Positions 16,484-24,298 of a stretch of DNA of 64,000 nucleotides are shown here, piece by piece. A program made the translations under genes and the position numbers. The stretch is from Eubacteriales bacterium (GTDB lineage Bacteria; Bacillota; Clostridia; Lachnospirales; Lachnospiraceae), in assembly GCA_030524175.1 (NCBI GenBank), contig JAUNHC010000007.1, forward strand, positions 1-64,000, in the 5' to 3' direction. The notes below the pieces were generated by a model. The model was not told the DNA's origin and ran no database searches. It saw nothing but the letters and a program-made list of their open reading frames with translations. Numbering within the stretch: the stretch's first letter is position 1; every line of letters starts with the position of its first letter.

Positions 16484-16544
16484 TTGCATTACCATACAGA
16501 AATGCTTTATAATAGTAACGATTCAGGCAAGCCTGAACTTTTAC
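16484..16544 (+). promoter_or_regulatory. coaBC promoter followed by a GTAAC-type palindrome
   Basis: -35 TTGCAT (16484-16489), 18-bp spacer, -10 TATAAT (16508-16513). At 16515-16544, right at the expected transcription start, lies the imperfect palindrome GTAACGATTCAGGC-AA-GCCTGAACTTTTAC. Similar palindromes sit just after the -10 of the inositol monophosphatase and lactonase genes. Confidence 0.6.
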
Positions 16545-16596
16545 GTATGATAATGATGTCGGGATCAAAGAATATATAATTGGAAGGAGAACTGGG

Positions 16597-17811
16597 ATGC
16601 TGGAAGGAAAAACTGTTCTGCTGGGTGTTACCGGAAGTATTGCTGCGTATAAAACAGCCAGTCTTGCAAGCGCATTAAAGAAGCAGCATGCAGACGTTCA
16701 CGTGCTGATGACCAGGAATGCCACGAATTTTATCAATCCCATCACCTTCGAATCTCTCACGGGAAATAAATGTCTGGTGGACACCTTTGACAGGAATTTT
16801 CAGTTTCAGGTGGAACATGTGGCTCTTGCGAAGAAGGCGGATGTGGTGATGATAGCCCCCGCCAGTGCCAATGTCATCGGCAAGCTTGCCCATGGTCTTG
16901 CAGACGATATGCTGACTACCACCGTGATGGCCTGTAAATGCAAAAAAATCATAGCACCTGCTATGAATACAAATATGTTTGAAAATCAGGTGGTCCAGGA
17001 TAACCTGAAAGTTCTGGAGCATTATGGTTATGAAGTGATCGCTCCGGTCTGGGGTTACCTTGCCTGCGGAGACACGGGCGCCGGAAAGATGCCTGAGCCG
17101 GAAACCTTGCTGGCCTATATCCGAAAGGAAATTGCATTACCAAAGGATATGGCAGGGAAGAAACTGCTTGTCACTGCGGGGCCTACCCAGGAAGCCATTG
17201 ACCCGGTGCGCTATATCACCAACCATTCTTCCGGAAAAATGGGTTATGCCCTTGCTGGAATGGCAATGCTTCGCGGGGCGGATGTGACTCTGGTGACCGG
17301 ACCAACATCCATACCTGCACCTCTATTTGTGAAGACTGTGCCTGTGGTAAGTGCCAGGGAGATGTATGAAGCTGTCACTGAAGCGGCGGATGAGATGGAT
17401 ATTATCATCAAGGCTGCTGCTGTTGCAGATTACCGTCCCAGGCAGGTGAGCGATGAGAAAGTGAAGAAAAGTGAAGGACAAATGTCAATAGAACTGGAGC
17501 GGACAGACGATATCCTGAAATTTTTAGGAGAGCATAAGCGTCCGGGACAGTTTTTATGCGGGTTTTCAATGGAAACCCAGAATATGATCGGTAATTCCAG
17601 GGCCAAATTGGAGAAGAAGAATCTGGATATGGTGGCAGCCAACAACCTGAAGGTAGAAGGCGCCGGATTCCAGGGTGATACCAATGTGCTGACCCTGATT
17701 ACACAGGATGAGGAAGTTTCACTCCCGCTTATGAGCAAGGAGGATGCAGCCAACAAAATCCTGGATAAAATCCTTTCTGTCATGGACAGTAAGGAGCAAG
17801 CAACCCGTTGA
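16597..17811 (+). CDS. coaBC: bifunctional phosphopantothenoylcysteine decarboxylase / synthetase
   Basis: 404 aa, full-length Dfp/CoaBC for two successive steps of coenzyme A synthesis. The N-terminal flavin-dependent CoaC part (residues 1-185) shows LLGVTGSIAAYKTASL, APAMNTNMFENQ and ACGDTGAGKMPEPE. The C-terminal CoaB part shows TAGPTQEAIDPVRYITNHSSGKMGYALA and, later, KVKKSEGQMSIELERTDDILKFLG. SD AAGGAG precedes the ATG. An ECF S component and coaX follow on the same strand, making a CoA/pantothenate block. Confidence 0.95.
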   Translation: MLEGKTVLLGVTGSIAAYKTASLASALKKQHADVHVLMTRNATNFINPITFESLTGNKCLVDTFDRNFQFQVEHVALAKKADVVMIAPASANVIGKLAHGLADDMLTTTVMACKCKKIIAPAMNTNMFENQVVQDNLKVLEHYGYEVIAPVWGYLACGDTGAGKMPEPETLLAYIRKEIALPKDMAGKKLLVTAGPTQEAIDPVRYITNHSSGKMGYALAGMAMLRGADVTLVTGPTSIPAPLFVKTVPVVSAREMYEAVTEAADEMDIIIKAAAVADYRPRQVSDEKVKKSEGQMSIELERTDDILKFLGEHKRPGQFLCGFSMETQNMIGNSRAKLEKKNLDMVAANNLKVEGAGFQGDTNVLTLITQDEEVSLPLMSKEDAANKILDKILSVMDSKEQATR

Positions 17812-17899
17812 CCAAAGGAGGCGGGAAAAAAAATATACTGCCCGTCAGTCCAGCACCGTATTGTATCCGTGTAAGGAACGATAACAAGGAGGAAGAATT

Positions 17900-18583
17900 A
17901 TGAGCAACGTATCAGCAGCAGCCGCAGCTTCAAAGACTCCGGCAACCATTTCTAAAACTAAGGGAATGACCCAGGTGGCACTTTTTATGGCCTTGATTTT
18001 CCTGATGGCATTCACCCCGTTTCTTGGCTATATCCCTCTGGGATTCACAAGAGCAACTATCATACACATCCCGGTCATTATCGGGGCATTACTGTTAGGA
18101 CCGAAGAAAGGGGCACTGTTAGGTCTTGCCTTCGGACTGACAAGCTTTATTAACAATACTATGAATCCAACGGTAACATCCTTTGTGTTTACACCTTTTT
18201 ACTCCTTGGGCGAGTACAGCGGAGGGATTGGAAGCGTGATCATCTGCTTTGTACCCAGGATTTTAGTTGGTGTAGTGCCGTTTTTTGTGTATCGTTTTGT
18301 AAAAAAACTAAGTAAAACAGATAAGGTTTCAGTGCCGGGACTTGCTTTGGCAGGTGTGGCAGGTGCTTTGACCAATACCTTGTTGGTGATGAATCTGATC
18401 TTCCTGTTTTTCCGTGACGCCTATGCGTCCGCAAACGGGGTGGCTTCAAATGCGGTTTATGGATTTATTTTATCCATTATCGGGATGAACGGCGTTCCGG
18501 AAGCTATTGTGGCAGGAATCCTCACAGTTCTCATCGGAAAGGTTCTGCTGAATAAGAATGTCAGAAGTAAGCTTGGGTTCTGA
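17900..18583 (+). CDS. ECF transporter S component, probable pantothenate-type
   Basis: 227 aa with about six hydrophobic segments. The part KTKGMTQVALFMALIFLMAFTPFLGYIPLGFTRATIIHIPVIIGALLLGPKKGALLGLAFG is the typical opening of the ECF S-component fold (PF12822-like), which binds a vitamin and works with a shared EcfAAT module. SD AAGGAGG precedes the ATG. It lies between coaBC and coaX, genes that process pantothenate, so uptake of pantothenate or a precursor is likely. That substrate is inferred only from context. Confidence 0.8.
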   Translation: MSNVSAAAAASKTPATISKTKGMTQVALFMALIFLMAFTPFLGYIPLGFTRATIIHIPVIIGALLLGPKKGALLGLAFGLTSFINNTMNPTVTSFVFTPFYSLGEYSGGIGSVIICFVPRILVGVVPFFVYRFVKKLSKTDKVSVPGLALAGVAGALTNTLLVMNLIFLFFRDAYASANGVASNAVYGFILSIIGMNGVPEAIVAGILTVLIGKVLLNKNVRSKLGF

Positions 18584-18668
18584 GGGGAATGATTTTATTT
18601 ATGGATATCAGGAATTCTCAGTCAGAGCCGGGTAGCGGAAATGTCTGCTGACGCAGACATCAAAAATC

Positions 18669-18830
18669 ATAAAAGCCGATTGCTCCGCGCTAATGCGCTC
18701 CCGCAATCGCCACCCATATTCGCACTCCGGCCTGTCGGCCTGCTTGCTCATATGGGTCAGCCCGTCCAATGTCTGTACATCTGTGCAAGCAGGCTTGCCC
18801 ATCTGCACAGCCGCAGTCCGGGGCTTTTAT
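18669..18830. repeat. 162-bp element bounded by ATAAAAGCC / GGCTTTTAT
   Basis: The 278-bp gap between the S component and coaX contains a GC-rich, symmetrical stretch bounded by 9-bp inverted ends. The interior has GCAAGCAGGCTTGC (18785-18798) and other partial palindromes, and another perfect hairpin, ATGTCTGC-TGAC-GCAGACAT, lies just before it (18640-18659). Base composition differs from both neighbours. It may be a non-autonomous mobile element or a non-coding RNA; the right end overlaps a possible coaX -10, TATAAT (18828-18833). Confidence 0.45.
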
Positions 18831-18860
18831 AATAAAATATACGGAAGTGAGCAGAAGGAT

Positions 18861-19625
18861 ATGATTTTAGCAATTGATATCGGTAATACCAATATTGTGG
18901 TGGGATGTATTGACAAGGATAAGACTTATTTTATAGAGCGGCTTTCTACTGTCAAGACAAAGACAGAACTGGAATATGCCATTGACCTGAAGACGGTACT
19001 TGATATCTACCACATTAAGAAAGGAGATATCGAAGGCTGTATCATCTCTTCTGTTGTGCCTCAGATCACCAACGTGGCGAAACTGGCGGCAGAGAAAATA
19101 CTGAAAAAAGAAGTGATGGTTTTAGGGCCTGGTGTGAAGACAGGACTGAATATCATGATGGATCATCCCGGACAGCTGGGGGCGGATCTGGTGGCAGATG
19201 CTGTGGCCGGAATTGCGGAGTATCCTGTGCCTTTGATCATCTTTGATATGGGAACAGCCACAACGGTGTCTGTTGTGGATGACAAAAAGCACTATGTGGG
19301 AGGTATGATCCTTCCCGGAGTAGGGGTATCGCTGGACGCCCTTACCGCCCGGGCTTCCCAGCTCAGCGGGATCAGCATAGATGCCCCGAAGAAAATCATA
19401 GGGAAGAATACCATTGACTGTATGAAAAGCGGTATCCTCTACAGCAACGCCGCTGCCATTGACGGCATAATTGAGCGGATCGAGGAGGAATTGGGGAAGG
19501 AAGCTACCGTGATCGCCACAGGAGGACTTGCCAAGAAGATAGTGCCTCACTGCAAAAAGAAAGTGACCCTGGACGAGGACCTTCTACTGAAAGGGCTTCT
19601 GGTTATTTACGAGAAGAACAAATAG
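18861..19625 (+). CDS. coaX: type III pantothenate kinase
   Basis: 254 aa from the ATG at 18861 (SD GCAGAAGGA at 18851-18859). First step of CoA synthesis. Family motifs are all present: MILAIDIGNTNIVVG (phosphate-binding DIGNT), DHPGQLGADLVADA, FDMGTATTVSVVDD, GMILPGVGVSLDALTARASQL and VIATGGLAKKI. An upstream in-frame extension falls inside the 162-bp repeat element and lacks family similarity. It completes the CoA block with coaBC and the S component. Confidence 0.95.
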   Translation: MILAIDIGNTNIVVGCIDKDKTYFIERLSTVKTKTELEYAIDLKTVLDIYHIKKGDIEGCIISSVVPQITNVAKLAAEKILKKEVMVLGPGVKTGLNIMMDHPGQLGADLVADAVAGIAEYPVPLIIFDMGTATTVSVVDDKKHYVGGMILPGVGVSLDALTARASQLSGISIDAPKKIIGKNTIDCMKSGILYSNAAAIDGIIERIEEELGKEATVIATGGLAKKIVPHCKKKVTLDEDLLLKGLLVIYEKNK

Positions 19626-19683
19626 GCATATACTGATAAGAGAAAGGGTGCAGAAAGCACCGGCAGAAAGGATGGTGTCACCT

Positions 19684-20007
19684 ATGTTTGGCAGCAAAAA
19701 GGATAAGGATAAAAATGAACCTGTATTACTGATCACTGTGGACAGCAACTATCAGCTTGGACTTGTGAGGAGTATCCTTGAGGAGAATAAGATACCCTGT
19801 CTTGCCCAGGACCGTGCAAGCGGAGGCTACATGCGCGTATATGCGGGAGGGTCCATTTTCGGCACAGACATTTATGTGGCGCCGGAGAATGAGGACAAAG
19901 CCAGGGAACTGCTGAATGTGCTTGATCTGGATAACACGGAAGGCATTCCTGATGAGGAAGAACTTGCCCGTGAAGCACTGGAAGCACCGGGACAGGATGA
20001 CGAATAG
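19684..20007 (+). CDS. DUF2007-type small protein
   Basis: About 107 aa. The core EPVLLITVDSNYQLGLVRSILEENKIPCLAQDR...GSIFGTDIYVAPENEDKARELLNVL has the ferredoxin-like pattern of DUF2007 (putative signal-transducing protein), a domain that often recognises or modifies protein partners but has no established function. The C-terminal 25 residues are acidic. An ATG 12 bases earlier (19672) is possible but too close to the SD AAAGGA. It follows coaX by about 60 bp and may be co-transcribed. Confidence 0.7.
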   Translation: MFGSKKDKDKNEPVLLITVDSNYQLGLVRSILEENKIPCLAQDRASGGYMRVYAGGSIFGTDIYVAPENEDKARELLNVLDLDNTEGIPDEEELAREALEAPGQDDE

Positions 20008-20010
20008 AGA

Positions 20011-20901
20011 TCAATCCCCCTGGAAAGCTGTGCAGAAGTCTTCCGGAACCGGGGCGGTAAAGCACATATGCGCGCCTGTCATAGGGTGGGTGAACTCCAA
20101 TTGATAAGAATGGAGAGGCTGCCTTGAAATTCTGTGGTACACAGGATGATAAAGGTAATCCCCGGGAAGAGGATGGCCCAGATGTTTCATGTGTACCCGG
20201 ATCTGATGAGTCCTGCCTGTATCAAGATGAAGTTCAACTAAAGAGAGATTCTGGTTTACAGCCAGCCGTTGGAAATGTGTGACGGCTGGCTCTCCTTTTG
20301 TGAAATTCACCTCTCTTTCAATGGCAGAACCCTCCACCCTGGCGATAGGAGCGGAGATCGTGCCTTTCTCCGGTATGATGCCTTCCGCCAGCGCCAGATA
20401 AGTACGGCGGATTTCCCTGTTCAGCATCTGCTGGGAAAGAAGTGCTGCACTTAGAGCGTTTTTTGCCAGTATGAGTGCGCCTGTGGTATCCCGGTCCAGA
20501 CGGTTGATACAGCGGTAAACAAAGCTTTCTCCCTTAGAGGCAAAATAATAGGCAGCACCGTTAGCCAACGTATTCTCATAATTTCCCTGGGATGGATGGA
20601 CAGGAGTGTCAGCCGGCTTATTGAGGATCAGGAGGTCTTCATCCTCATATAGGATATTCAGGTCCATTTTCGTTGGGACAATATTTTCTGAGGAGGCTTC
20701 TTCCTTTATCCGTATGCGCAGCGTGTCCCCTGTTTTTAACAAAGTACGCCCATAGGCCTTCTGTCCGTTTAATAGGATTGCCTGGGGATCTGATTTCATG
20801 GAAGAAAGAATATGGCGGGAAAATCCCTTGCCCCGGAGAAATTTCAAAATCTCCATATTTTCATTTTCATCTGTTATAAAATAATTAAGGATTCTTTCCA
20901 T
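20011..20901 (-). CDS. RluA-family pseudouridine synthase
   Basis: 296 aa from the ATG at 20901 (SD GGAG). An N-terminal S4-like RNA-binding region (residues about 1-75) is followed by the catalytic domain with INRLDRDTTGALILAKN, carrying the catalytic Asp in the RLDRDTTG signature, and the C-terminal VELHLDTGRTHQIRVHMKHLGHPLPGDYLY. It should isomerise uridine in 23S rRNA or tRNA; which site (RluC, RluD or YhcT/YlyB type) cannot be told. It is convergent with the DUF2007 gene, with 3 bp between their ends. Confidence 0.9.
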   Translation of the reverse strand: MERILNYFITDENENMEILKFLRGKGFSRHILSSMKSDPQAILLNGQKAYGRTLLKTGDTLRIRIKEEASSENIVPTKMDLNILYEDEDLLILNKPADTPVHPSQGNYENTLANGAAYYFASKGESFVYRCINRLDRDTTGALILAKNALSAALLSQQMLNREIRRTYLALAEGIIPEKGTISAPIARVEGSAIEREVNFTKGEPAVTHFQRLAVNQNLSLVELHLDTGRTHQIRVHMKHLGHPLPGDYLYHPVYHRISRQPLHSYQLEFTHPMTGAHMCFTAPVPEDFCTAFQGD

Positions 20902-20928
20902 TGGCTTAACTCCGTCTTTCATTGATGG

Positions 20929-20958
20929 GTGACAGTTGGGACCTGTCTGAACTGTCAC
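20929..20958. repeat. GTGACAGTT palindrome upstream of the RluA gene
   Basis: Arms GTGACAGTT (20929-20937) and AACTGTCAC (20950-20958). On the minus strand it reads GTGACAGTTCAG..., close to the GTAACAGTTCAG arms at 48079 and 59427, and it lies 28 bp upstream of the RluA start, in its leader. Confidence 0.5.
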
Positions 20959-21085
20959 CATGGATTTTTATTAAGAGTATCAAACTGAAAGGTAAAATGC
21001 AAGAATTTAGAAGAAACACTGGAATTTTCGTACAATGGGCGTATAATGTCTAAAGACGGTAAAGTGGTACAGAATGGGGGAGATT

Positions 21086-22426
21086 ATGGGACAACAACAT
21101 CTTTTTACCAATAAAATGCTTAGGAATTTATTGATACCTGTCATACTGGAACAGCTTCTGAATGCCTTGATGGGAACTGTGGATACCGTGATGGTCAGCA
21201 ATGTGGGTTCATCGGCTATCTCGGCAGTATCTCTTGTGGATTCCATCAATGTTCTGGTGATCCAGGCGTTTTCTGCCTTGGCGGCAGGAGGGGCGATCAT
21301 CTGTGCCCAGTATATGGGGCAGAGAAGTTATGGACATGCTAACAGGTCTGCCAGGCAGGTTCTTTTTATCATCACGGCCATTTCGGTTGGAGTGACAGCA
21401 GTGTGCATGATCTTCCAGAATCCTCTTCTGTGCCTGATATTCGGTCAGGTAGAGGCAAGTGTTATGAAGGCATCCAGAACGTATTTTTTCTATACAGCTC
21501 TGTCCTTTCCTTTTATAGCGCTGTATGATGCAGGGGCTTCTATTTTCCGGGCACAGGAAAATACAAAGGGGCCTATGGCCATTTCTATTATTTCGAATAT
21601 TATGAATATCATTGGAAACGCTATACTTATCTGGGTGTTTCACATGGGAGTGGCAGGTGCTGCCATTGCCACCCTTGTGTCCAGGATTTTTTGTGCGGTT
21701 GTGGTGCTTTGGCAGCTGCGAAGGGACCGCCAGCCTATTGTAGTCCGTGACTACCTGAAAATACGGCCTGAGTGGAAGATGATCAAACGAGTGCTGGCTC
21801 TCGGCATACCTTCAGGGGTGGAGAACAGCATGTTCCAGCTTGGTAAGCTGGCAATTCAGTCTACCGTATCCACCTTGGGAACTGTGGCTATCGCGGCACA
21901 GGCTATGACAAATATCCTGGAGGCTCTAAGCGGTACTGCAGCCATCGGTGTGGGAATCGGACTGATGACAGTAGTGGGAGAAGCATTGGGCGCCGGACGT
22001 AAGGATGAGGCTGTGTATTACATTAAGAAGCTTTGTGTGGTGGCGGAGTTTATATTATTAGGTGGATGTCTCATTGTGTTTGCTCTTACCAGACCGGTGA
22101 CGCTGATAGGGGGCATGGAGGCAGAGAGTGCCAGAATGTGTTTCCATATGACAGCATGGATCACTGTGGTCAAACCTGTAGTCTGGATGTTCGCCTTTAT
22201 TCCTGCCTATGGAATGCGTGCGGCAGGGGATGTGAAATTTTCCATGATCACTTCCTGCATCACTATGTGGGTGTTCCGGTTCTGTCTCTGTGTATTTCTG
22301 ATCCGTGTGATGGGATTCGGCCCTATGGGAGTATGGATCGGCATGTTTACGGACTGGACTGTGAGAGGTATCGTGTTCAGCCTCAGGTTCCACAGCAGAA
22401 AATGGCTCGGACATAAAGTGGTGTGA
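21086..22426 (+). CDS. MATE family multidrug/sodium antiporter
   Basis: About 446 aa with 12 predicted membrane helices in two homologous halves. The opening LFTNKMLRNLLIPVILEQLLNALMGTVDTVMVSNVG is typical of the DinF/NorM-like MATE superfamily, and the matching half-repeat begins near RVLALGIPSGVENSMFQLGKLAIQSTVS. It exports cationic drugs or metabolites against Na+ or H+. The start is uncertain between 21074 and 21086: GGGGGAG lies very close to the latter. It stands alone between divergent rluA and the XRE regulator. Confidence 0.88.
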   Translation: MGQQHLFTNKMLRNLLIPVILEQLLNALMGTVDTVMVSNVGSSAISAVSLVDSINVLVIQAFSALAAGGAIICAQYMGQRSYGHANRSARQVLFIITAISVGVTAVCMIFQNPLLCLIFGQVEASVMKASRTYFFYTALSFPFIALYDAGASIFRAQENTKGPMAISIISNIMNIIGNAILIWVFHMGVAGAAIATLVSRIFCAVVVLWQLRRDRQPIVVRDYLKIRPEWKMIKRVLALGIPSGVENSMFQLGKLAIQSTVSTLGTVAIAAQAMTNILEALSGTAAIGVGIGLMTVVGEALGAGRKDEAVYYIKKLCVVAEFILLGGCLIVFALTRPVTLIGGMEAESARMCFHMTAWITVVKPVVWMFAFIPAYGMRAAGDVKFSMITSCITMWVFRFCLCVFLIRVMGFGPMGVWIGMFTDWTVRGIVFSLRFHSRKWLGHKVV

Positions 22427-22492
22427 AGTTGTACATAAGAATCGGTTAACCAATGGTTAAAAAACATTCCAGACACTGTGAAAGCTGTTCAA

Positions 22493-22524
22493 TTGTGCAT
22501 TATTAAGGAATCTGCTATCCTTAA
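22493..22524 (+). promoter_or_regulatory. predicted XRE-gene promoter with overlapping inverted repeat
   Basis: -35 TTGTGC (22493-22498), 17-bp spacer, -10 TATCCT (22516-22521). The inverted repeat TTAAGGA-N8-TCCTTAA (22503-22524) covers the spacer and the -10. It is a natural candidate for an operator bound by the XRE protein encoded next. Confidence 0.5.
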
Positions 22525-22563
22525 GCTGTAAAAGGGAAATGGTTAGTGATTGGAGGAATGAAA

Positions 22564-23643
22564 ATGACCATAGGTGATACGATCCGCAAATTCCGCAGGG
22601 AAAAGCAGCTCACACAGGAGGAGATGGCCCGCAGGCTGGGCGTGAGCACACCGGCGGTAAACAAGTGGGAGAACGGGGTATCTTACCCGGATATTATGCT
22701 GGTTGCACCAATTGCCAGGCTTCTGGGAATTTCCACGGATGAGCTTTTGTCTTATGAGGGAAATCTCACTCCTGCTGAGGAACAGCAGATCATTGCAGGT
22801 ATTTTTGACAAGTTTAAGACTACTGATTACCAACAGGTTTATCTGGAAGCAATGGCTGCAGTGAAGAAATATCCGGGAAATGACAGCCTGATCCTGCAGC
22901 TGGCCCAGATTCTTGATACTTACAGGGGGATTCTTGGCGTGGAAAATCCCCGAAAATATGATGAAGACATTATAGGGCTTTATGCACAGGTGCTGGACAG
23001 CAGCGAACCAGTGCTGGTGCAGCAGGCTTTGCTGTTTCTGTTTTACCATTATCTGAACACAGAGGATTATGAGAAGGCCCAGGAATATCTTTCCCGTATG
23101 CCGAAGCTTATCAACAGCGGTATGCAAAGTCCGAAGGTCCTGCAGGCAGTGCTGAGCCGGAGACAGGGGAAGCGGGAGGAAGCCTACAGGCTGTATGAGG
23201 AACTTCTTTACAGCTCCTACACGGAAGCAGGCCTTTATCTGAGTTCACTTTGTAATATGTATCAGGAGGACGGCGAGAAAGAAAAAGTGGAGAAGTTCAC
23301 AAAGTTAAGAGTGACTCTGGCAGAACAGTTTGATATGGGAGCGTACCATAGAGCCTTGCCGGAGTTCGATGTGGCAGCAATTGAGAAGGACGCAGAAAAA
23401 TGTCTGGACAAGCTTGCCGAAATGGTAGAAGGAATGAAGGGGATAAATGGGATTTTCAACTCAGACCTTTTTTGCCACATAGAGAAATCAAAGATCCAGG
23501 GCTGGTCAAATATGGCTTTTATGCTGAAAAAAAGTATAGAGCAGGATGAATCCATGAAGTTTCTTCGGGAAGACACCAGGTATAAGAAGATTATGGATAT
23601 GCTGGATTCGTATATGGGAGATCAGGAAGCTGATTCAGAGTAG
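22564..23643 (+). CDS. XRE-family transcriptional regulator with helical repeat domain
   Basis: 359 aa. Residues 1-60 are a Cro/CI-type HTH (IGDTIRKFRREKQLTQEEMARRLGVSTPAVNKWENG). The remaining 300 residues are alpha-helical and resemble TPR-like repeats (paired helices such as DYEKAQEYLSRMPKLI and REEAYRLYEELLYSS), as in peptide- or metabolite-sensing XRE regulators. The ATG at 22564 has GGAGGA at the right distance; the ATG at 22558 is too close. It has its own promoter with a possible autoregulatory operator and a strong terminator hairpin behind. Target genes are unknown; the downstream DUF454/ABC operon is one candidate. Confidence 0.8.
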   Translation: MTIGDTIRKFRREKQLTQEEMARRLGVSTPAVNKWENGVSYPDIMLVAPIARLLGISTDELLSYEGNLTPAEEQQIIAGIFDKFKTTDYQQVYLEAMAAVKKYPGNDSLILQLAQILDTYRGILGVENPRKYDEDIIGLYAQVLDSSEPVLVQQALLFLFYHYLNTEDYEKAQEYLSRMPKLINSGMQSPKVLQAVLSRRQGKREEAYRLYEELLYSSYTEAGLYLSSLCNMYQEDGEKEKVEKFTKLRVTLAEQFDMGAYHRALPEFDVAAIEKDAEKCLDKLAEMVEGMKGINGIFNSDLFCHIEKSKIQGWSNMAFMLKKSIEQDESMKFLREDTRYKKIMDMLDSYMGDQEADSE

Positions 23644-23645
23644 TA

Positions 23646-23697
23646 ATATGAAAACAAGCGTTGTACCGTGTAAGCGGTACAACGCTTGTTTTCATAT
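23646..23697. terminator. 23-bp perfect hairpin terminator
   Basis: Perfect 23-bp arms (23646-23668 and 23675-23697) with a 6-base loop TGTAAG. An A-run on the left arm and a T-run (CTTGTTTTC) on the right arm are consistent with bidirectional termination after the XRE gene. Confidence 0.8.
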
Positions 23698-23739
23698 GCC
23701 GGGAAAGTTAAGTTATGGACATACGAGAGAATTTTATAG

Positions 23740-23771
23740 TTGACAAATATATGGAAATTAGTGTAAACTAA
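23740..23771 (+). promoter_or_regulatory. promoter of the DUF454-ABC operon with MarR-like operator
   Basis: -35 TTGACA (23740-23745), 18-bp spacer, -10 TAAACT (23764-23769). The palindrome TTAGTGTAAACTAA (23758-23771) overlaps the -10, and AAACTAACT recurs downstream around 23790-23798. This spacing resembles operators of MarR-type repressors that often control paired ABC exporters, although no MarR gene is adjacent. Confidence 0.5.
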
Positions 23772-23840
23772 CTCAAGTAAAATTAGAAGAAACTAACTTT
23801 AATACAGGAAGATAGTGCCTGGGAAGTGGGGGAAGAAAGA

Positions 23841-24242
23841 ATGAAAAAAGCAGTAAATATCATATGTGTCATACTAGGTTTCCTTTGTTTTGGAATCGGG
23901 GCAGTGGGGGCGGTACTGCCCATATTGCCGTCCACGCCTTTTTTGCTTCTGGCAGCCGCTCTTTTTGCAAAGGGTTCCATGCGTTTCCATAAATGGTTTA
24001 TGGGGACAGTTCTTTATCGCAAATATATTGACAAGGCTGTAAAGAATAAGGCAATGGGAAAGAAGGAAAAGCGGAATATGCTTATCACTTTGGGTGTGAT
24101 TTTCACTGTGGGTATTGTTTTTTCGCCCTCCTTTGCCAAGGTGATCATTGTGGTTGTGGCGGTTTTTCACTTCTATTATTTTATTTTCAGGATTCGTACC
24201 CTTCCGGATGAGGCAGGAGAAAAGGTGCTGATGGAGGATTAA
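23841..24242 (+). CDS. DUF454 (YbaN-like) small inner membrane protein
   Basis: 133 aa with two or three hydrophobic segments. The N-terminus ICVILGFLCFGIGAVGAVLPILPSTPFLLLAAALFAKGS is the DUF454/YbaN signature. The family has no proven function. It precedes two ABC exporter half-genes on the same strand with 56 bp between, so it is probably co-transcribed. SD GGGGGA precedes the ATG at 23841. Confidence 0.85.
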   Translation: MKKAVNIICVILGFLCFGIGAVGAVLPILPSTPFLLLAAALFAKGSMRFHKWFMGTVLYRKYIDKAVKNKAMGKKEKRNMLITLGVIFTVGIVFSPSFAKVIIVVVAVFHFYYFIFRIRTLPDEAGEKVLMED

Positions 24243-24298
24243 GAAGAGATGGACAGGGAGCAGATTGAGAAGAAAAGACAGAAGAAAGGGGAAAGGTA

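Noticed and set aside
16515-16544. LexA/SOS box
   Set aside because: Gram-positive LexA boxes read GAAC-N4-GTTC; these palindromes have the half-sites in the opposite order and flank metabolic genes.
22033-22476. Open frames overlapping the end of the MATE gene on both strands
   Set aside because: They lie inside a conserved gene and show unnatural composition (His/Arg/Cys rich); they are coding shadows.
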